Source: Fidelibacterota bacterium
Lineage (GTDB): Bacteria > Marinisomatota > Marinisomatia > Marinisomatales > UBA1611
Assembly: GCA_002718285.1 (NCBI GenBank)
Contig: PBAR01000023.1
Location: 1-64,000 of the forward strand
Reading direction: 5' to 3'
DNA: 64,000 nt
The notes below the pieces were generated by a model. It saw only the letters and a program-made list of their open reading frames with translations, had not been told where the DNA came from and ran no database searches. Shown here piece by piece: positions 26,003 to 34,328 of the stretch. Position 1 is the stretch's first letter. Each line of letters opens with the position of its first letter. Made by a program: the position numbers and the translations under genes.

Positions 26003-27232
26003 ATGAAATATTATAGTTCGTTATTCTTTTTTTTATTCTTATTTAATATTTCATATGGCAAGAACCATAAATCGGCTTATGTTCTTCTTATTTCTTTTGA
26101 TGGTTTCCGGGCAGATTATATAGATAAGTACTATACTCCTAATTTTGATAGATTCATTAATAATGGTGTAACCACTATAGGAATGAAGCCTGTATTTGTA
26201 ACAAAAACATTTCCAAACCACTATAGTATCGCCACAGGAATGTATGTTGAAAACCATGGATTGATAGGAAATGAATTTTATGATCCCATTCTTGAAGAAA
26301 GTTTTTTTTTAAGTGATCGATCTAAAGTGGAAGACCCAAGATTTTATGGTGGTGAGCCCATCTGGGTTACAGCTGAAAAGCAAGGAATAAAAACTGCATC
26401 TTTTTTCTGGGTTGGATCTGAAGCACCAATCAATGGAGTATATCCCAGTAGATGGAAACGGTATGATCATGATTTTCCATTCGAATCCAGGGTTGATTCA
26501 GTCGCTTCCTGGTTTTCCTTACCATCTGGTCAAAGACCGCAACTTTGTCTTTTATACTTCCATGAGCCAGATGAAACTGGTCATAATTTTGGTCCCGAAA
26601 GTCCCGAAACGGAGGAAATGGTAGAATCCATGGATTCTATATTTGGTATTATTTTAAATAAAATGAGTAATCTGGATATTTATCCACAATTAAATATTAT
26701 TGTATTATCCGATCACGGTATGGCTGATATCAGTTTTGAAAAAACCATAAGTTTATCAGATTATATCGATATGGAAACCATGGTGCAGGAGGGTTCTGGT
26801 CCGTATGCTATGCTATATAGTTATGAAGGAGTAAATATTGAAAAAATAGTTGGGGTATTAAAAAAAGTTAATAATATTTCTGTATTTCCAAAGAAGGAAA
26901 TTCCTGACCGGTTTCATTTCAAAAATCATTATCGTATTAAGGATGTCTTGGTATTGGCCGATGAAGGTTGGTATATAAATAAACAAACCGTTGGTAGTTC
27001 TGATACTACCAGCGCTTTTATTCCTAAAGGGGGTACCCATGGCTATGATAATAGTTTAATGAGCATGCGAACTCTTTTTGCTGCGGCAGGTCCTAATTTT
27101 CATAAAGGTATATTAGCCGATCCATTTGAAAATATTCACATATATCCGATGATTGCCCATATACTGAACATCAAACCAAATCCAAATATAAATGGTGATT
27201 TTTCGAAGATTGCACACTTAATAAAACAATGA
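26003..27232 (+). CDS. Exported ENPP-like type I phosphodiesterase / nucleotide pyrophosphatase
   Basis: The 409-residue protein has a signal peptide (to ISYGKNH). It shows the alkaline-phosphatase-superfamily metal site: LLISFDGFRADY (Asp), KTFPNHYSIATG (nucleophilic Thr), HEPDETGHNFGPES (Asp and His), VLSDHGMAD (Asp-His) and GGTHGYDN (His). This is the ENPP order, complete. It would cleave phosphodiester or pyrophosphate bonds of extracellular nucleotides or similar compounds. ATG follows the upstream stop with no gap; the S1/P1 nuclease overlaps its stop by ATGA. Confidence 0.9.
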   Translation: MKYYSSLFFFLFLFNISYGKNHKSAYVLLISFDGFRADYIDKYYTPNFDRFINNGVTTIGMKPVFVTKTFPNHYSIATGMYVENHGLIGNEFYDPILEESFFLSDRSKVEDPRFYGGEPIWVTAEKQGIKTASFFWVGSEAPINGVYPSRWKRYDHDFPFESRVDSVASWFSLPSGQRPQLCLLYFHEPDETGHNFGPESPETEEMVESMDSIFGIILNKMSNLDIYPQLNIIVLSDHGMADISFEKTISLSDYIDMETMVQEGSGPYAMLYSYEGVNIEKIVGVLKKVNNISVFPKKEIPDRFHFKNHYRIKDVLVLADEGWYINKQTVGSSDTTSAFIPKGGTHGYDNSLMSMRTLFAAAGPNFHKGILADPFENIHIYPMIAHILNIKPNPNINGDFSKIAHLIKQ

Positions 27233-27987
27233 AGTATTTTTCATTAGTATTAGTTATAGTATTTTTATCACAATTATTGTTTGCATGGGGAAAAACAGGT
27301 CACCGAATAGTGGGTGAAATTGCGGGCGTTTACTTGACAAAAAATGCCAAAATGCAGGTGAAAAGAATTTTAGGGCATTCTGATTTATCCCGTGTAAGTA
27401 ATTGGGCTGATGAAATAAAGTCTGATTCTGAATGGAAGCATACTTTTGATTGGCATTATATCAATATTTCTGATAATGAAAGTTATGGAACTGGTAATCA
27501 TACAGGAAGAGCTGCTGAAAAAACAAAGGAATTTATTTCAACATTAAAAAATAAAAACTCATCTCGTAAGGAAAAACAAATTGCTTTAAAATTTCTCGTA
27601 CATCTTATTGGCGATTTACATCAGCCGCTTCATGTAGGGAAAAAAAGTGATAGAGGTGGTAATAAAATAAAAGTAAAATGGTTTGGGGAAGAAACAAACC
27701 TACATCAAGTGTGGGATTCAAAAATGATTCAACTTCAAGAATTGAGTTATATTGAATATTCAGATTATCTGCAATTAGAAATAGATTATTCCGATATCCG
27801 AAAATGGCAGGATGATTCAATTATTACATATGTAAATGAATCGAAAGAACTACGGAAAAAGTGTTATGAATTTTCTAATGAAAACCTTAAATGGGAATAT
27901 TTTTATAAAAACAAATCTCTTTTAGAACAACGTCTTCTGCTTGGTGGAGTTCGTCTTTCTGGTGAGTTAAATAGAATATTTAAATAA
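27229..27987 (+). CDS. Exported S1/P1-type nuclease
   Basis: The 252-residue protein has a signal peptide ending FAWGKTGH; after cleavage the N-terminal Trp would ligate zinc as in P1 nuclease. Other ligands are visible: SNWADEI, FDWHYIN, HLIGDLHQPLHVG, DRGGNKIKV and NLHQVWDSK. All nine zinc-site residues of the trinuclear cluster appear present. It would degrade single-stranded DNA or RNA to 5'-nucleotides. With the ENPP-like enzyme and the propeller protein upstream it forms a plausible phosphate and nucleotide scavenging operon. Confidence 0.92.
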   Translation: MKYFSLVLVIVFLSQLLFAWGKTGHRIVGEIAGVYLTKNAKMQVKRILGHSDLSRVSNWADEIKSDSEWKHTFDWHYINISDNESYGTGNHTGRAAEKTKEFISTLKNKNSSRKEKQIALKFLVHLIGDLHQPLHVGKKSDRGGNKIKVKWFGEETNLHQVWDSKMIQLQELSYIEYSDYLQLEIDYSDIRKWQDDSIITYVNESKELRKKCYEFSNENLKWEYFYKNKSLLEQRLLLGGVRLSGELNRIFK

Positions 27988-28734
27988 TTAATTAGCTTTT
28001 CCTTGGTTTGCAACTTCGGTTACTTTTTTGTCGATGGTTTCTTGGTCGCCAAGGTAATAATGGTTAATCGATTTTAGACTTTGATCCAATTCATAAACCA
28101 ATGGAATACCGGTTGGAATATTAAATTTAACAATTTTCTCATCAGATATACTGTCTAAATATTTTGCCAGTGCCCGCAGTGAATTTCCATGTGCAACGAT
28201 CAATACTCGTTTTCCTGATAAAATATGAGGCTTAATTGATTTATGCCAATAAGGTAGAAATCGATCAACAGTATCCTTAAGGCATTCTGCTTGAGGTAAT
28301 GCTTCTGGATCAAGATCTCGATATTTTTTATCAAATCGTGGATGTCTTTCATCCTTGGGCCCCAGGCTTGGGGGAGGAGTATTGTAACTTCTTCTCCATA
28401 CCAGAACTTGGTCATCACCATACTTTTCAGCAGTCTCTGCTTTATTTAGGCCCTGTAATGCTCCATAGTGCCTTTCGTTGAGTCTCCAATTATAATGAAT
28501 AGGTATATTTGAAATACCCATTTCATTAATACATATTTTCATGGTGTGAATTGCACGTGTTAGAAGAGATGTATGTACTACATCAAATTTGTAACCACCT
28601 TCATTAAGAAGTTTTCCTGATAATTGAGCTTCCAATTCGCCTTTATTTGTTAATTTAACATCAGTCCATCCTGTGAAACGATTTTCTAAATTCCATTCAC
28701 TTTCACCATGTCTCAGTAATACTAGTTTATACAT
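27988..28734 (-). CDS. gpmA: 2,3-bisphosphoglycerate-dependent phosphoglycerate mutase
   Basis: The start is set at ATG 28734 ([15 protein letters not shown]), the normal family start; an in-frame ATG at 28749 adds five residues. The protein is about 248 residues. LLRHGES holds the phosphorylated His, [16 protein letters not shown] holds the catalytic Glu and His contacts, and [13 protein letters not shown] gives the second His. It interconverts 3- and 2-phosphoglycerate in glycolysis and gluconeogenesis. It ends at the base next to the convergent nuclease stop, and is divergent from the SRAP gene. Confidence 0.95.
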   Translation of the reverse strand: MYKLVLLRHGESEWNLENRFTGWTDVKLTNKGELEAQLSGKLLNEGGYKFDVVHTSLLTRAIHTMKICINEMGISNIPIHYNWRLNERHYGALQGLNKAETAEKYGDDQVLVWRRSYNTPPPSLGPKDERHPRFDKKYRDLDPEALPQAECLKDTVDRFLPYWHKSIKPHILSGKRVLIVAHGNSLRALAKYLDSISDEKIVKFNIPTGIPLVYELDQSLKSINHYYLGDQETIDKKVTEVANQGKAN

Positions 28735-28818
28735 TTTATTTTCTTTCATATTTTTTGGCCATTGGAACTTCTTAATATCAAATTACTGACAAAAGATTTT
28801 TTTCTGTAGATTTTAAAT

Positions 28819-29520
28819 ATGTGTGGAAGAAAGACATTAACTCGCGATATACAATCAATAATTGAAGAATTACTTATAAGGGAATGGGAAGATCCAGACC
28901 AGTTTACTCCCAGCTATAATATTGCGCCAACACAATTTTCTCCAGTATTGATATATGAAAACGGATCCCGAATTGTTAAAAATATGAAATGGGGACTTAT
29001 TCCCAGTTGGGCCAAAGATAAAACTATTGGATCAAAATTAATCAACGCTAGATCAGAAACAATATTAGAAAAACCTTCTTTTCAAAGTCTGATATCTCAA
29101 AATAGGTGTGTTATTATTACAGATGGTTATTATGAATGGAAAAAGAGTGTTAAAAATAAGGAAAGACAGCCTATTTATATTTATAAGAAAAAAGTCGGGT
29201 TACTCAATATAGCAGGTCTATGGTCTGAATGGGTATCTTCAACGGGTGAAAAATTATTTACTTATACAGTTATTACAACAACACCTAAAAAAACGATTGA
29301 ACATATACATAATAGAATGCCTGTTATATTACAACCTGAAGGTCTGGATACCTGGATAAATAGTAATAAAAGTCAGATTCATGAAGCGTTAGATTTGTTG
29401 ATTCCATTTAAAGGGGAATTAAACTATCATCCAGTTTCAACTATCGTAAATTCCCCCCAAAATAATTCCCCAGCTTGTATAAGTCCCTTTAATCAGAATT
29501 CTACTTTAGATATTTTCTAG
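28819..29520 (+). CDS. SOS-response-associated peptidase (YedK/HMCES-like SRAP protein)
   Basis: The 233-residue protein starts MCGRKTL, with Cys2 exposed after Met removal as the DNA-crosslinking residue. It then has PSYNIAPTQF (Asn), DGYYEWKK (Glu) and HNRMPVIL (His). This is the complete SRAP active site. Family members make a stable thiazolidine bond to abasic sites in single-stranded DNA, protecting replication forks. It stands alone between gpmA and a TonB receptor; no LexA-type box was found in the short upstream gap. Confidence 0.95.
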   Translation: MCGRKTLTRDIQSIIEELLIREWEDPDQFTPSYNIAPTQFSPVLIYENGSRIVKNMKWGLIPSWAKDKTIGSKLINARSETILEKPSFQSLISQNRCVIITDGYYEWKKSVKNKERQPIYIYKKKVGLLNIAGLWSEWVSSTGEKLFTYTVITTTPKKTIEHIHNRMPVILQPEGLDTWINSNKSQIHEALDLLIPFKGELNYHPVSTIVNSPQNNSPACISPFNQNSTLDIF

Positions 29521-29591
29521 CCAATTAATAAATAACAATATTTTTTATGTAAAAAACCAACAAATATTCTTTTGTACATATCTAACATTTT

Positions 29592-29604
29592 CTGGAAATT
29601 CCAG
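29592..29604. promoter_or_regulatory. Palindrome CTGGAA-A-TTCCAG upstream of second TonB receptor
   Basis: A perfect 6-base-pair inverted repeat with one central base lies 54 bases before the receptor ATG. Its compact symmetry suits a repressor or activator site near the promoter. The regulator is unknown. Confidence 0.35.
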
Positions 29605-29658
29605 CGCTAATAATCTTGGGTAGATTATGATCTTGCATCACCAAACAAGGAGAAACAC

Positions 29659-32415
29659 ATGAATCGTTTTACACGAATCTCTGCTTTTGTATTTTTCATT
29701 ACCACGGCCTCCCTTTTCGCGCAAGTGGATATATCAGGAATAGTAACTAATGATCAAGGAACACCTCTTGCTGGTGCTAACGTGTACCTTGCTGGTACTG
29801 ATTTAGGATCTGCAACGGATACTGATGGAAAATATAGTATCAATAATGTTAATGCCGGGGCCTACACATTGGTTGTAGCATATTTAGGCTACTCAACCAA
29901 AGAATTAAATATAAATGTTTCTAGTGCAGATCTCACTGAGAATGCTCAATTAAGTCCATCTTCTTTAGAAATTGAAGCATTGCAGGTAACCGGTACAATT
30001 ATTAAAGATCGTAAAACTCCTTTTCCTCATTCTTCACTAACATCGGAGGATATAGAATTAAGGACAGCTTCTAGAGATATAACCGCCGTGATGGCTGACG
30101 CACCAGGTGTATTTTTTACCGAGAGTAAAGGAGGGGCTGGAGACTCAAGAGTTTACATAAGAGGATTTGATCAAGAAAATTCTGCTACTCTAATTAACGG
30201 TGTTCCAGTAAACGATATGGAAAATGGTAGAATGTATTGGTCCAACTGGGATGGAATGACAGATATTGCTTCAGCCATACAAATGCAAAAAGGGTTGGGT
30301 GCAACAAATTTAGTTGCAGGTCAACTTGGAGGGACGATTAATATTGTATCAGGAGCAGCTACGGCAAAACCAGGTTTAGGTTACAAACAAGAATTTGGTA
30401 GTGATGGTTTTTTAAAATCAACTTTTACAGTTAGTACCGGTTTAATGGACGGAGGCATTGCTATTTCAGGTTTAGTAGCAAAGAAATCCTGGGATGGTTA
30501 TGTTGACGCAACCTGGTCAGAAGCTTACTCCTATTATTTCTCAGCTCATAAGAAATTCGGTAACGGTAAACATACCGTTGATGCGAATGTTTTAGGAGCA
30601 CCACAACAACATGGCCAAAGAGATGAAGATCAAATCTATAGAGAAGAAGATTGGCAAGAGTATGCTGATGCAACCGGTGAAGATAAACGTAGAATAAGTC
30701 CCCATCGTTATGGAAGCGGTTGGGGTGAACTCACAGAAGAACAGTACGATTATCTTTATGATAACTATATAGGTCACAGAGGAAGCACTGATTGGGCTCA
30801 CGATGTTCTTTTTGGTGGAATTATGCATACTAAAAAAGTTGGTAAAAAATATTTAATTAATACCAGAACAAACTACTATCATAAACCAGTTTACAGTTTG
30901 AATTGGAAATGGAACTTGGATGCAAACAGTAGTTTATCCACAACTCTTTATGGATCACAAGGTAGAGGCGGAGGAACAGGACCACTGAATACTAGAGACG
31001 TTTTTATGGATGATGATGGTGAGGATGGATACAATAAATACTACAATCCTGCTGAGATGTCTGATAACAGTGGAAAAATTGATTGGGGACAGGTTATTTT
31101 AAATAATCAGCAATGGCTAAGCGATTCTGAGTTCGATACGAATTATAGTTCTACAATGCACAGATCAAAGAGGATAATTAGAGCTTCAGTTAACCACCAT
31201 AACTGGACTGGTATCCTTTCAACGTATAACAGAAACATTAACGATAACATCACCCTTACAACTGGAATTGATTTCCGCTCTTACGCTGGTGAACATTATA
31301 GGGAAGTTGTCAACTTACTTGGTGGAGACTACTATGTGCATCATTATGCAAAAGCTGGTGAAACAGGCACAGAAAGAATGCGCGGCGTTGGTGGGTTAAT
31401 TGATTATCATAATACTGGTTATCATGACTGGTATGGTGGTTGGGGTCAATTAGAATATGCAACGGATGCTTTCTCTGTTGTTGCTAGTGGCGCACAATCC
31501 GTATCGAGATATCAAAGGCAAGAACAGTACAATGAAACCGAAGGCGATGAATTTTCAAAAGTTCTTATCTTTCCTGGAAACGCATTGAAATTCGGTCTAA
31601 ACTATAATGTAAACGATAATTTAAATGTATTTTTTGCAGGTGGCCAAATGTCAAAAGCACCCAAATTTTCTAATGCTTATTTAGCTTATAGTAATCTTCC
31701 AAATACGGGTGCTAAAAACGAATCCATTACATCGATGGATGTTGGTGTATCCTATAGAAGTAACCTTTTTGATGTAACTACTACTTACTATATGAATACA
31801 TGGAAGGACAAATCGATAGTCCTGTATGATGCTCCAGACATCTATAATATAACAGGTCTAAGTGCAGACCATTCTGGTATTGAAATAGAAGCGGATGTTC
31901 GTCCTATGAATCTACTATCTCTAGATGCCTCATTATCATTTGGTAATTGGACATGGGGTGAAAACGTTGATGCTGTATTTAGTTCTGATTATGACAGAAC
32001 AAATACTGCTGAAGTAAAGTTATATACAGATGGTCTTAAAGTAGGATTTCAGCCACAAACCCAAATGTTTTTTGGTCTCAATGTTTTCCCGATGGACGGG
32101 TTAACTGTTAATACCTCAATGCGTTATAATGACAATTTTTATGCTGGATTTAGTCCTAGTGAAAGAGATACGGAAGGACAAGGTGATGTTTATAAGTTAC
32201 CATCATTCAGCTTAGTAGATGTTCATCTATCTTTTAAATTAAAATTGATGGGTACAGCTTGTGTTTTGGGTGCACATGTATTGAATGCACTAGATACTGA
32301 ATATATTACTTATGGTGAGGACCAAGGTTTTGAAGAAGATGGTTCTAATAGCTTGCCAAAGGTATTTTATGGTTCTGGTAGACAAATAAGGATGAGTTTA
32401 AAAGTAGATATTTAA
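29659..32415 (+). CDS. TonB-dependent outer-membrane receptor (second)
   Basis: The 918-residue protein has a signal peptide (to FAQ), a carboxypeptidase-regulatory-like domain (DISGIVTNDQGTPLAGANVY, residues about 23-105), and a plug domain (about 120-235: VMADAPGVFFTES, RVYIRGFDQEN, LINGVPVNDME). A 22-strand-type barrel follows, ending VFYGSGRQIRMSLKVDI. An AAGGAG site precedes the ATG. It resembles siderophore or oligomer importers more than SusC pairs; no SusD neighbour. It is followed by a hairpin with a T-run and then by a short barrel protein gene. Confidence 0.92.
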   Translation: MNRFTRISAFVFFITTASLFAQVDISGIVTNDQGTPLAGANVYLAGTDLGSATDTDGKYSINNVNAGAYTLVVAYLGYSTKELNINVSSADLTENAQLSPSSLEIEALQVTGTIIKDRKTPFPHSSLTSEDIELRTASRDITAVMADAPGVFFTESKGGAGDSRVYIRGFDQENSATLINGVPVNDMENGRMYWSNWDGMTDIASAIQMQKGLGATNLVAGQLGGTINIVSGAATAKPGLGYKQEFGSDGFLKSTFTVSTGLMDGGIAISGLVAKKSWDGYVDATWSEAYSYYFSAHKKFGNGKHTVDANVLGAPQQHGQRDEDQIYREEDWQEYADATGEDKRRISPHRYGSGWGELTEEQYDYLYDNYIGHRGSTDWAHDVLFGGIMHTKKVGKKYLINTRTNYYHKPVYSLNWKWNLDANSSLSTTLYGSQGRGGGTGPLNTRDVFMDDDGEDGYNKYYNPAEMSDNSGKIDWGQVILNNQQWLSDSEFDTNYSSTMHRSKRIIRASVNHHNWTGILSTYNRNINDNITLTTGIDFRSYAGEHYREVVNLLGGDYYVHHYAKAGETGTERMRGVGGLIDYHNTGYHDWYGGWGQLEYATDAFSVVASGAQSVSRYQRQEQYNETEGDEFSKVLIFPGNALKFGLNYNVNDNLNVFFAGGQMSKAPKFSNAYLAYSNLPNTGAKNESITSMDVGVSYRSNLFDVTTTYYMNTWKDKSIVLYDAPDIYNITGLSADHSGIEIEADVRPMNLLSLDASLSFGNWTWGENVDAVFSSDYDRTNTAEVKLYTDGLKVGFQPQTQMFFGLNVFPMDGLTVNTSMRYNDNFYAGFSPSERDTEGQGDVYKLPSFSLVDVHLSFKLKLMGTACVLGAHVLNALDTEYITYGEDQGFEEDGSNSLPKVFYGSGRQIRMSLKVDI

Positions 32416-32427
32416 ATCAAGTAGTAT

Positions 32428-32457
32428 AAAAAAACCAGGCTTTGGTTTGGGGTTTTT
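32428..32457 (+). terminator. Probable terminator after second TonB receptor
   Basis: AAAAACC-type arms pair with GGTTTTT across the span, and an inner AAACCA (32432-32437) pairs with TGGTTT (32443-32448). The 3' arm ends in five T residues. The two alternative stems make it weaker than the 6842 terminator. Confidence 0.55.
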
Positions 32458-32552
32458 ATCTCTCCAAGTTGTTTTGAGGTAGTAAGTTTTATTGGGAATG
32501 ATAATAAATTACACTCGTTATTTAATTGGAAATAAATACTAGTGAGTTGATC

Positions 32553-33167
32553 TTGAAAAATTTATTTATATGCATTCCTTTACTATTTTTTGGTCTTCTG
32601 ATCGCTGAAAATAGTATGTTTTTACCAACATATAATCAAGAAGCTGTTGAATACAGCGAGGAAGAAGAGGAAGAAGAGGAAGAAGAGGAAGAAGAACTTG
32701 AGCTCAATTATAGTGCTAACCTTTATCTAGGCTATCCTATGTACACTACCGAAACATTTAGTTATTATGATAAAGCGAGCCCTGTGACCGGTCTCTCCAT
32801 TAGTACCCCATTTGGGTTTCAGGCTGGGCCGTTCTATGCTACAGTTAATATAGAAATATTGCGCTATATTTTTAAAGGAACCGAAGCATCAAAACAAGCA
32901 AGTTACGCAGGTAAAGAATTTGGCGGTATGGCTTATCAGGTGGGCGTGAATACAGGGTTATTCTTCAATGAATTAAGTTTTAGTGTGACTGCTGCTACTG
33001 GTGTTTATCATGAAGGAACAGGATTTATTGGCGGCGTTAACCTAGATCTTCCAATCGGAGATATGCCTGTTGAAATACGAGTTGCTACAAGGGCAAATAT
33101 GATTCAAAAGAATGATGGGATTACTGGCTGGATTGGTGGTGGTCTTTCTCTGGGGTATGAATTCTAA
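32553..33167 (+). CDS. Small exported beta-barrel-like protein with a poly-Glu linker
   Basis: The start is set at TTG 32553 (KNLFICIPLLFFGLLIAENS), which gives a proper signal peptide. An earlier in-frame TTG at 32526 would add nine residues. The protein is about 204 residues. After the signal comes a tract of 13 consecutive Glu (DNA 32658-32696), then beta-strand patterns (LNYSANLYLGYPMYT, GLSISTPFGFQAGPFYATVN) ending GGGLSLGYEF with a terminal Phe, typical of outer-membrane barrels. The family is unknown. The downstream DUF1080 ATG overlaps its end by 11 bases, suggesting co-expression. Confidence 0.65.
   Translation: MKNLFICIPLLFFGLLIAENSMFLPTYNQEAVEYSEEEEEEEEEEEEELELNYSANLYLGYPMYTTETFSYYDKASPVTGLSISTPFGFQAGPFYATVNIEILRYIFKGTEASKQASYAGKEFGGMAYQVGVNTGLFFNELSFSVTAATGVYHEGTGFIGGVNLDLPIGDMPVEIRVATRANMIQKNDGITGWIGGGLSLGYEF
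32658..32696 (+). repeat. In-frame GAG/GAA tract encoding 13 Glu
   Basis: A 9-base period (GAGGAAGAA) repeats about four times. It encodes a charged linker between the signal peptide and the barrel. Copy changes would alter linker length by three residues without breaking the frame. Confidence 0.9.
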
Positions 33168-34319
33168 ACCGAACTTTTTTAGAACCAAATTTTTAATTTT
33201 AAATACCTTTTTTTTCTTATTCTATCTTTATTAAATGCTCAATTTTACGGGGATCCTCCAGATAAAACACATCCTTGGGCAGTTCATGATAATAACCGTC
33301 CACAGCCTCCCAGAGTAGAACCAGGGGATGTTTATGGAGGCCCTCCATCCGATGCAATAATACTTTTTGATGGTACTGATGAATCCTTCAAAACTAACTG
33401 GAAACATGAAAAACTTATACGCAAAAAAAATTGGGAAGTAATAAACGGTTCTTTAGTATCTGTTGATGGTGCAGGTGATTTGCTTTCAAGAATTCATTTC
33501 GCAGATTGTCAATTACATATAGAATGGGTTGCGCCAGGTAAAATTGAAGGTGCAGGCCAGGGTCGCGGTAATAGCGGTGTTTTTTTGATGGGGATAGCAG
33601 AGGTTCAAATCTTGGATAATTACAATAATCCAACGTATTCAGATGGATTTGCAGGATCTGTGTATGGTATAATGCCACCTATGGTTAATGCTTTAAACCC
33701 TCCTGGCGAGTGGCAGACATATGATATTATTTTTCGTCGTCCTGTTCATAGGAATGGACAGGTTTTGGATGAGGGTTCTTTAACTGTATTATTAAATGGT
33801 ATTGTTGTTCAGGATGCAACTCCTTTAGAAGGCGGAGGCTTACATAAGGATCGAACTCGGTCTAGATCTTTCCCGGGAAAAGGCCCTCTAAAACTGCAAG
33901 ATCATGGAAACCCTGTTAAGTTCAGAAACATATGGTTTCGTGAGTTAAGAAAAAGACCAGTTGAAGGAGGGACAGATGGCAATCTATCTTATCAAGCCAC
34001 TATAGAAAAAAGATCAGAAATAGCAGAAAATATCCGTAAAAAGGCAGAGACTAGAAAAGGTGTAAAAAAACTATTACTTTTAATGGAGTCGCTATATTAC
34101 GAGAATGATTCTGAGACTTTTGTTTCAGCCGATAAACTTAGAAAAGAGTTTATTCATCAGGTTAAAGTAGATCCAATGACTTATAAATCAGATATAATTG
34201 AATTATATGTTGCATTAAAATATTTGGTAAAACACCAATTTATTGAGGAGGATCATTCAGATATTGAATTTTTTAAAAAAATTATCAAAAAAAATGGGTG
34301 GGAGGTTAAGGATAATTAA
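33157..34319 (+). CDS. DUF1080 (3-keto-disaccharide hydrolase-like) exported protein, frame broken at a T8 tract
   Basis: From about 33213 onward one frame encodes LILSLLNAQ (end of a signal peptide), then HPWAVHDNN, AIILFDGTDES and WEVINGSLVSVDGAGD. These mark a DUF1080/LamG-like hydrolase domain (GNSGVFLMG, VQILDNYNN, PVKFRNIWFRELR), followed by a charged helical tail of about 100 residues. That frame lacks an ATG or GTG. The ATG at 33157 (overlapping the upstream stop) reads MNSKPNFFRTKFLIL and is in the other frame until the T8 tract at 33208-33215. One extra T there, or a -1 slip, joins both halves into one clean signal peptide. So the gene is either phase-variable, slippage-decoded, broken or misassembled. 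Related enzymes act on keto-glycosides with Gfo/Idh oxidoreductases. Confidence 0.7.
33208..33215 (+). repeat. T8 homopolymer at the frame junction of the DUF1080 gene
   Basis: Eight consecutive T residues lie within the signal-peptide codons. The reading frame before the tract (from ATG 33157) and after it (DUF1080 domain) differ by one base. This is the expected place for slipped-strand change or polymerase slippage. Confidence 0.85.
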
Positions 34320-34328
34320 ATATGAATT

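Noticed and set aside
33415..33678. Minus-strand 87-codon frame opposite the DUF1080 gene
   Set aside because: It is antisense to a recognisable domain and has no family features.
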